64,000 bases of DNA from Myxococcus stipitatus (GTDB taxonomy: Bacteria > Myxococcota > Myxococcia > Myxococcales > Myxococcaceae). Positions 60,634 to 64,000 of the stretch are shown here, in pieces. The translations under genes were made by a program, and so were the position numbers. The stretch spans positions 310,001 through 374,000 of the forward strand of contig NZ_JAKCFI010000008.1 of NCBI RefSeq assembly GCF_021412625.1, given 5' to 3'. The number at the start of each line of letters is the position of its first letter. The stretch's first letter is position 1. The notes beneath the pieces were generated by a model. The model had not been told where the DNA came from, ran no database searches, and was given only the letters and a program-made list of their open reading frames with translations.

Positions 60634-62286
60634 ATGCGAGTCGAGACGAGCTGCGACTCCGTCCAGTTCCTGCTGGACGGCGACAACTTCTTCCGAGAGC
60701 TGCACCGTCGCATCATCGCCTGCGAGGAGGCGGGAGGAGGCGCGTCCATCCGGCTGGCCTACTGGAAGGCGGACCCGAGCCTGCGGCTGCCCGCGGTGGA
60801 TGGGAAGGACGAGCAGACGTTGTCGGCGGCGCTGTCCGCGGCGGTGAAGGCGGGGGCGAGGGTGCAGGTCATCCTGTGGAATGGCTGGAAGTCGGAGTGC
60901 TTCGTGCCGCACCACCACTTCTGGAGACAGGACTGGTCGGAGTGGCTGGAGCGGTGGACGAGCATCCTGAAGAACTGGAAGTTCCCCGAGGGGTCCATCC
61001 AGTTCAAGTACCACTCGTACGCGGGCAACAAGCTGCATCCCTTCACGAGCCTGCACGTGAAGATCGCGTTGTTCGACACGGGGGACGCGCAGCACGTGCT
61101 GCTCGGGGGGATGAACCTGGGCGAGGACTACAAGTCGTCCACGGTGCACGACAAGGACAACCACTGGCACGACGCGGCCGTGCGGATGACGGGCGACATC
61201 TATCGCGTGGTGGGGAACTACTGGTCGGAGCTGTGGGCGGGGCGCAAGCCGCCCAGGGCGCCCACTTCGCCGGACCGGAGTGACGGCGACACGAAGGTGA
61301 CGTTCGTGACGACGGACGTGCAGGGCAAGGCGGAGCGGGACATCCGGACGGAGCTGGTGAAGTACTTCCAGCAGGCGAAGCGCTACATCTACGTGGAGAA
61401 CCAGGCGCTGACGGACCCGTGCATCATCGACGCGTTGGTGGCGGCGGCGGCGCGAGGGGTGCAGGTCATCATCATGGTGCCGCACCCGAAGCAGACGGTG
61501 ATGGGGGACTACAGCGGCTATGCGTACGTGATGAACTTCGCCTTCCGGGCCATCGCGATGGCGCGGGTGAAGGGGTTCTCGTATCCGGGCACGGTGTATG
61601 GGACGCACACGGTGGACGCGGGGAACATCGCCGAGTCGAGCCTGCGGTACGAGGGCTGGCTGTTGAGCGGGCGCGTGCTGAAGACGGCGTCCCAGACGCC
61701 GATGTGGGAGCAGTCGAACGACAGCTACATCACCGACCTGGAGAAGCGCCTGCGCAACGGGGACGACAGCCTGATGCGGGTGTGGCGCGCGCCCAACCTG
61801 CCCTTCCGTCCGGCGTCGCAGTTCATGAACCGGGGCTTCCACTGGAAGCTCGAGGACGCGTGGGTGGGGACGTGGGTGTATCTGGAGAAGATGACGGACA
61901 TCCAGTCGGACTCGTTCAGCATGTATTCGCCGTTGCTGACGGGCACGACGGGGGAGTCGCCGTACGTGCACTCGAAGGTGGCGCTCATCGACGACGAGGT
62001 GGCGTTCATCGGGAGCAGCAACTGGACCTACCGCAGCATGCAGTTCGACGCGGAGGTCAGCGCCATCATCCAGAACCCGGACTTCGTGCGCGACACGCGC
62101 GAGGAGCTGTTCCAGCACTGGGGCATGCCGACGGACCTGGCGGAGTGGCGGGAGACGACGGAGGAGAACCTCGAGCGCGACGCGGATGGGAGCGTGCGCA
62201 TCGTCCCGTTGACGCTCGCGGACCTGAAGGTCGACTACACGAGCCTGACGGCGTGGGGTTCGTGGGCGGCGGGGAACATGATCTAG
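60634..62286 (+). CDS. Phospholipase D-like protein
   Basis: 550 residues from the ATG at 60634 (GAGG 5 bases upstream). HKD-type motifs: LHVKIALFDTGDAQHVLLGG (HxKxxxxD, about residue 145) and VHSKVALIDDEVAFIGSSNW (about 447). No signal peptide. The spacing of about 300 residues between motifs fits eukaryotic-type or effector PLDs rather than cardiolipin synthases. Fungal and bacterial effector PLDs attack membrane phospholipids. It is preceded by the decayed lipoprotein and has 92 bp before the peroxiredoxin gene. Confidence 0.86.
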   Translation: MRVETSCDSVQFLLDGDNFFRELHRRIIACEEAGGGASIRLAYWKADPSLRLPAVDGKDEQTLSAALSAAVKAGARVQVILWNGWKSECFVPHHHFWRQDWSEWLERWTSILKNWKFPEGSIQFKYHSYAGNKLHPFTSLHVKIALFDTGDAQHVLLGGMNLGEDYKSSTVHDKDNHWHDAAVRMTGDIYRVVGNYWSELWAGRKPPRAPTSPDRSDGDTKVTFVTTDVQGKAERDIRTELVKYFQQAKRYIYVENQALTDPCIIDALVAAAARGVQVIIMVPHPKQTVMGDYSGYAYVMNFAFRAIAMARVKGFSYPGTVYGTHTVDAGNIAESSLRYEGWLLSGRVLKTASQTPMWEQSNDSYITDLEKRLRNGDDSLMRVWRAPNLPFRPASQFMNRGFHWKLEDAWVGTWVYLEKMTDIQSDSFSMYSPLLTGTTGESPYVHSKVALIDDEVAFIGSSNWTYRSMQFDAEVSAIIQNPDFVRDTREELFQHWGMPTDLAEWRETTEENLERDADGSVRIVPLTLADLKVDYTSLTAWGSWAAGNMI

Positions 62287-62378
62287 GAGGAGTGGCTCGG
62301 GCCACCGGCTGACGGGTTGGTGGGTCGGAGGGTGCGGTCGGCGACGGGCGGCCCCAACTTGGGGGCAGGAGGAGTTCC

Positions 62379-62942
62379 ATGCCCCATCCCGCCGGACAGT
62401 CCAACGCGCCCCTGCCCGCTGGCACGCTCGCGCCGCCTATCGACGCGCCGGTGACGCCGGACCAGAAGGTCTCCCTGGAGGATTTCCGGGGGGCGCCGCT
62501 GGTTCTGGTGTTCTACCCGGCGGACTGGAGCCCGGTGTGCAGCGACGAGCTGGCGCTCTTCAACGAGCTGTTGCCGGAGTTCGAGCGCCTGGGGGCGCGG
62601 GTGATGGCCATCTCCTGTGACGGGGTGTGGTGCCATCTGGCCTTCGCGCGCGCGAGGAACCTGCACATGGTGCTGGCGTCGGACTTCCATCCGCAGGGGG
62701 CCATCTCGCGTGCGTACAACGTGTTCCAGGAGGACGCGGGGACGTCGGACCGGGCGCTGTTCGTGCTCGACGCGGAGGGGAAGGTCTTCTGGAGCCATCG
62801 CTCGCCGGTGGCGGTGAACCCCGGGGCCGATGGGGTGCTCGACGCGCTGGAGCGACTGGCCAGGCGGAGCGGCTCTGTGTCCGAGGACGCTGGCGTGTCG
62901 ACGCAGCGGGGTGCTCCGGAACATCCGGGGGTGCACTCATGA
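62379..62942 (+). CDS. Peroxiredoxin (AhpC/TSA family)
   Basis: 187 residues, AGGAGGAGTTCC before the ATG at 62379. Peroxidatic Cys in VFYPADWSPVCSDELALFNE (about residue 50), where the usual TxxC is SPVC. A second Cys pair appears in ISCDGVWCHLAF (about 77-82). The LVLVFYPADW and DRALFVLDAEGKVFWSHRSP strands match the fold. Peroxide reduction in the cytosol. Stop overlaps the next start (ATGA at 62939), so it is paired with a DsbA-like thioredoxin that may recycle it. Confidence 0.92.
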   Translation: MPHPAGQSNAPLPAGTLAPPIDAPVTPDQKVSLEDFRGAPLVLVFYPADWSPVCSDELALFNELLPEFERLGARVMAISCDGVWCHLAFARARNLHMVLASDFHPQGAISRAYNVFQEDAGTSDRALFVLDAEGKVFWSHRSPVAVNPGADGVLDALERLARRSGSVSEDAGVSTQRGAPEHPGVHS

Positions 62943-63481
62943 GCAAGCTGCGAGTTCCGGTGGGGGCATTGGACCATGTCCTGGGGCCGCAGGATGCGCC
63001 GGTGACGCTGGTGGAGTACGGCGACTTCCAGTGCCCCTTCTGTGGGCAGGCGTACTGGGAGGTGAAGAAGGTGCTGGAGGAGATGGGCGAGGGGTTGCGG
63101 TATGTGTTCCGGCACTTCCCGTTGACGCAGGCGCACCCCTTCGCGCTCCAGGCCGCGGAGGCGGCCGAGGCCGCGGGCGCGCAGGGGAAGTTCTGGGAGA
63201 TGCATGCGCGGCTCTACGAGCATCAGCAGATGCTCGACTTCGAGTCGCTGCGGGAGCACGCGTGGGCGCTGGGGTTGGAGGACGAGCGTTTCACCCGTGA
63301 GCTCATGGAGCACCGGCACCAGGAGCACGTCCGGCGGGATTTCATGGGAGGCGTGCGCAGCGGAGTCAACGGGACGCCGGGCTTCTTCATCAACGACGAG
63401 CGCTACGTGGGCGAGTTCAGCGCGCCCGTGCTGCTCTCCGTGCTCCAGGGCCGGAGCGCCGAGGCACCTGGGTATTACTGA
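62939..63481 (+). CDS. DsbA-family thioredoxin-like protein
   Basis: 180 residues, start overlapping the peroxiredoxin stop. Active site CPFC in EYGDFQCPFCGQAYWEVKKV (about 30-33), cis-Pro in GVNGTPGFFIND (about 149). This matches the Thioredoxin_4/DsbA-like group. No signal peptide, so likely cytosolic and possibly the reductant of the peroxiredoxin. The pair is common in soil bacteria. Confidence 0.92.
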   Translation: MSKLRVPVGALDHVLGPQDAPVTLVEYGDFQCPFCGQAYWEVKKVLEEMGEGLRYVFRHFPLTQAHPFALQAAEAAEAAGAQGKFWEMHARLYEHQQMLDFESLREHAWALGLEDERFTRELMEHRHQEHVRRDFMGGVRSGVNGTPGFFINDERYVGEFSAPVLLSVLQGRSAEAPGYY

Positions 63482-63703
63482 GGCACGGGGTACCGTGGTC
63501 ATCGTGCGGTGAACGGTTTTGCCGTGGGTGCCGCGACCTTGCCGCTGCGGGGCTCGCATTGAGGCCCGTCGCCGTCGTGGCGCCTGTCCGCTTCATGTGA
63601 CCGAGCGCGTACTCGTACATGGCCGTCTCGACCCCATGTCCGGCGAGGGTGAGGTGGAGTCCTCTTGGATATCGATGGGCACCTGCGTGGCCGACGGCAT
63701 CCG
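63482..63703. other. Gene-free stretch with possible toxin debris (222 bp)
   Basis: No intact gene. One plus-strand frame (63597-63700) reads TERVLVHGRLDPMSGEGEVE then SSWISMGTCVADGI, which loosely recalls polymorphic-toxin ends. It lies beside an Imm11-like gene, so a decayed toxin is possible. Confidence 0.25.
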
Positions 63704-64000
63704 TCAATGCAGCTCGGGTGCTTCGGTCACGCGCTCGAACGCTACGCCCAGGTTCCCGACCTGTTCGAGTGCGTCTTTGAGTTCCTGCGAAACAACAAGC
63801 GAGATCTTGAACTTCCTCAGCCGAAAGACCTGCGCGCCCTCGGTCTTCGCAGAGTCGATTCGCAGCCCGTAGATCCAGCGATACTCCCCTTCATATCCAG
63901 GGAAGGGATCGTCCTCGTCATAGTGCTGCACCGCCCGGCACCGGGCCTCGTCGATGGCATCGACCACCTTGGTGACGTTGACGACGAAGTATGGCTCGAC
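63704..64000 (-). CDS. Imm11-like immunity protein (5' end outside window)
   Basis: Stop at 63704; the frame stays open to the right edge, so the N-terminus lies outside the window. Visible 99 residues: PYFVVNVTKVVDAIDEARCR, then WIYGLRIDSAKTEGAQVFRL, LRKFKISLVVSQELKDALEQ and VGNLGVAFERVTEAPELH. This is the Imm11/DUF1629 pattern of a V-x-N-x-x-x-V-D-x-I-D start, a VFRL strand, an LVVSxxLKxALE helix and a final G-V-x-F strand. Immunity proteins of this type neutralise toxins delivered by contact. Confidence 0.7.
   Translation of the reverse strand, partial: VEPYFVVNVTKVVDAIDEARCRAVQHYDEDDPFPGYEGEYRWIYGLRIDSAKTEGAQVFRLRKFKISLVVSQELKDALEQVGNLGVAFERVTEAPELH

Overview
The window is high-GC DNA with tight, often overlapping genes. 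Several protein types are typical of predatory myxobacteria: a DUF2378/TIGR02265 protein, a Ser/Thr kinase fused to an ATPase and helical repeats, Imm11-like immunity proteins, MopE-like lipoproteins, DUF3142 and DUF5682. It most likely comes from a member of the Myxococcaceae (order Myxococcales); the genus cannot be fixed from the sequence alone. No rRNA, tRNA or CRISPR array was seen.

Left part (1-15.2 kb): mostly exported and surface functions. These are an M16 zinc peptidase lipoprotein (cut by the window edge), a small secreted Cys-rich protein, a polysaccharide-lyase-like protein, an MlaF-type ABC ATPase with two altered catalytic positions, a MopE-like lipoprotein, a beta-propeller/di-haem protein, an AraC regulator, a DUF3142/helical-repeat pair, a GNAT acetyltransferase, small lipoproteins and an NADPH:quinone-type oxidoreductase.

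15.4-18.4 kb is an accessory patch of small orphan genes and debris. It holds a zinc-ribbon protein resembling an immunity-protein tail, a low-GC orphan, a toxin-tail/immunity-like pair, an IS66-like transposase remnant and a broken PstS-like gene.

19.3-26.8 kb carries a tightly coupled four-gene operon: MoxR-type AAA+ ATPase, DUF5682 protein, VWA protein and SWIM zinc-finger/HEAT protein. It is the strongest candidate in the window for a poorly described multi-protein NTP-dependent system. It is followed by a 50-bp-period tandem repeat, an alpha/beta hydrolase, an OLD/RecF-like ATPase and an eight-haem cytochrome with HEAT and TPR tails.

31.5-37.6 kb encodes a complete RND efflux set (TolC-like, adaptor, permease) preceded by a perfect 16-bp palindrome. 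37.7-42.2 kb is an ATGA-coupled lipid cassette: cyclic-nucleotide-binding patatin, KAS III-like synthase, acyltransferase and an SDR lacking its catalytic Tyr. 42.1-50.0 kb holds a zinc-ribbon methyltransferase coupled to the giant kinase, an ExoD protein, a DUF2378 protein, a phospholipase-D/cardiolipin-synthase-like lipoprotein and an NAD(P)-binding protein.

50.1-64 kb is rich in possible antagonism functions: a 1,790-residue modular protein whose last ~540 codons are visibly lower in GC, a type-2 amidase with a proline-rich leader, an exported Hint-domain protein, a decayed beta-propeller lipoprotein, a second phospholipase-D-type protein, a peroxiredoxin/DsbA-like pair and an Imm11-like immunity gene running off the right edge.
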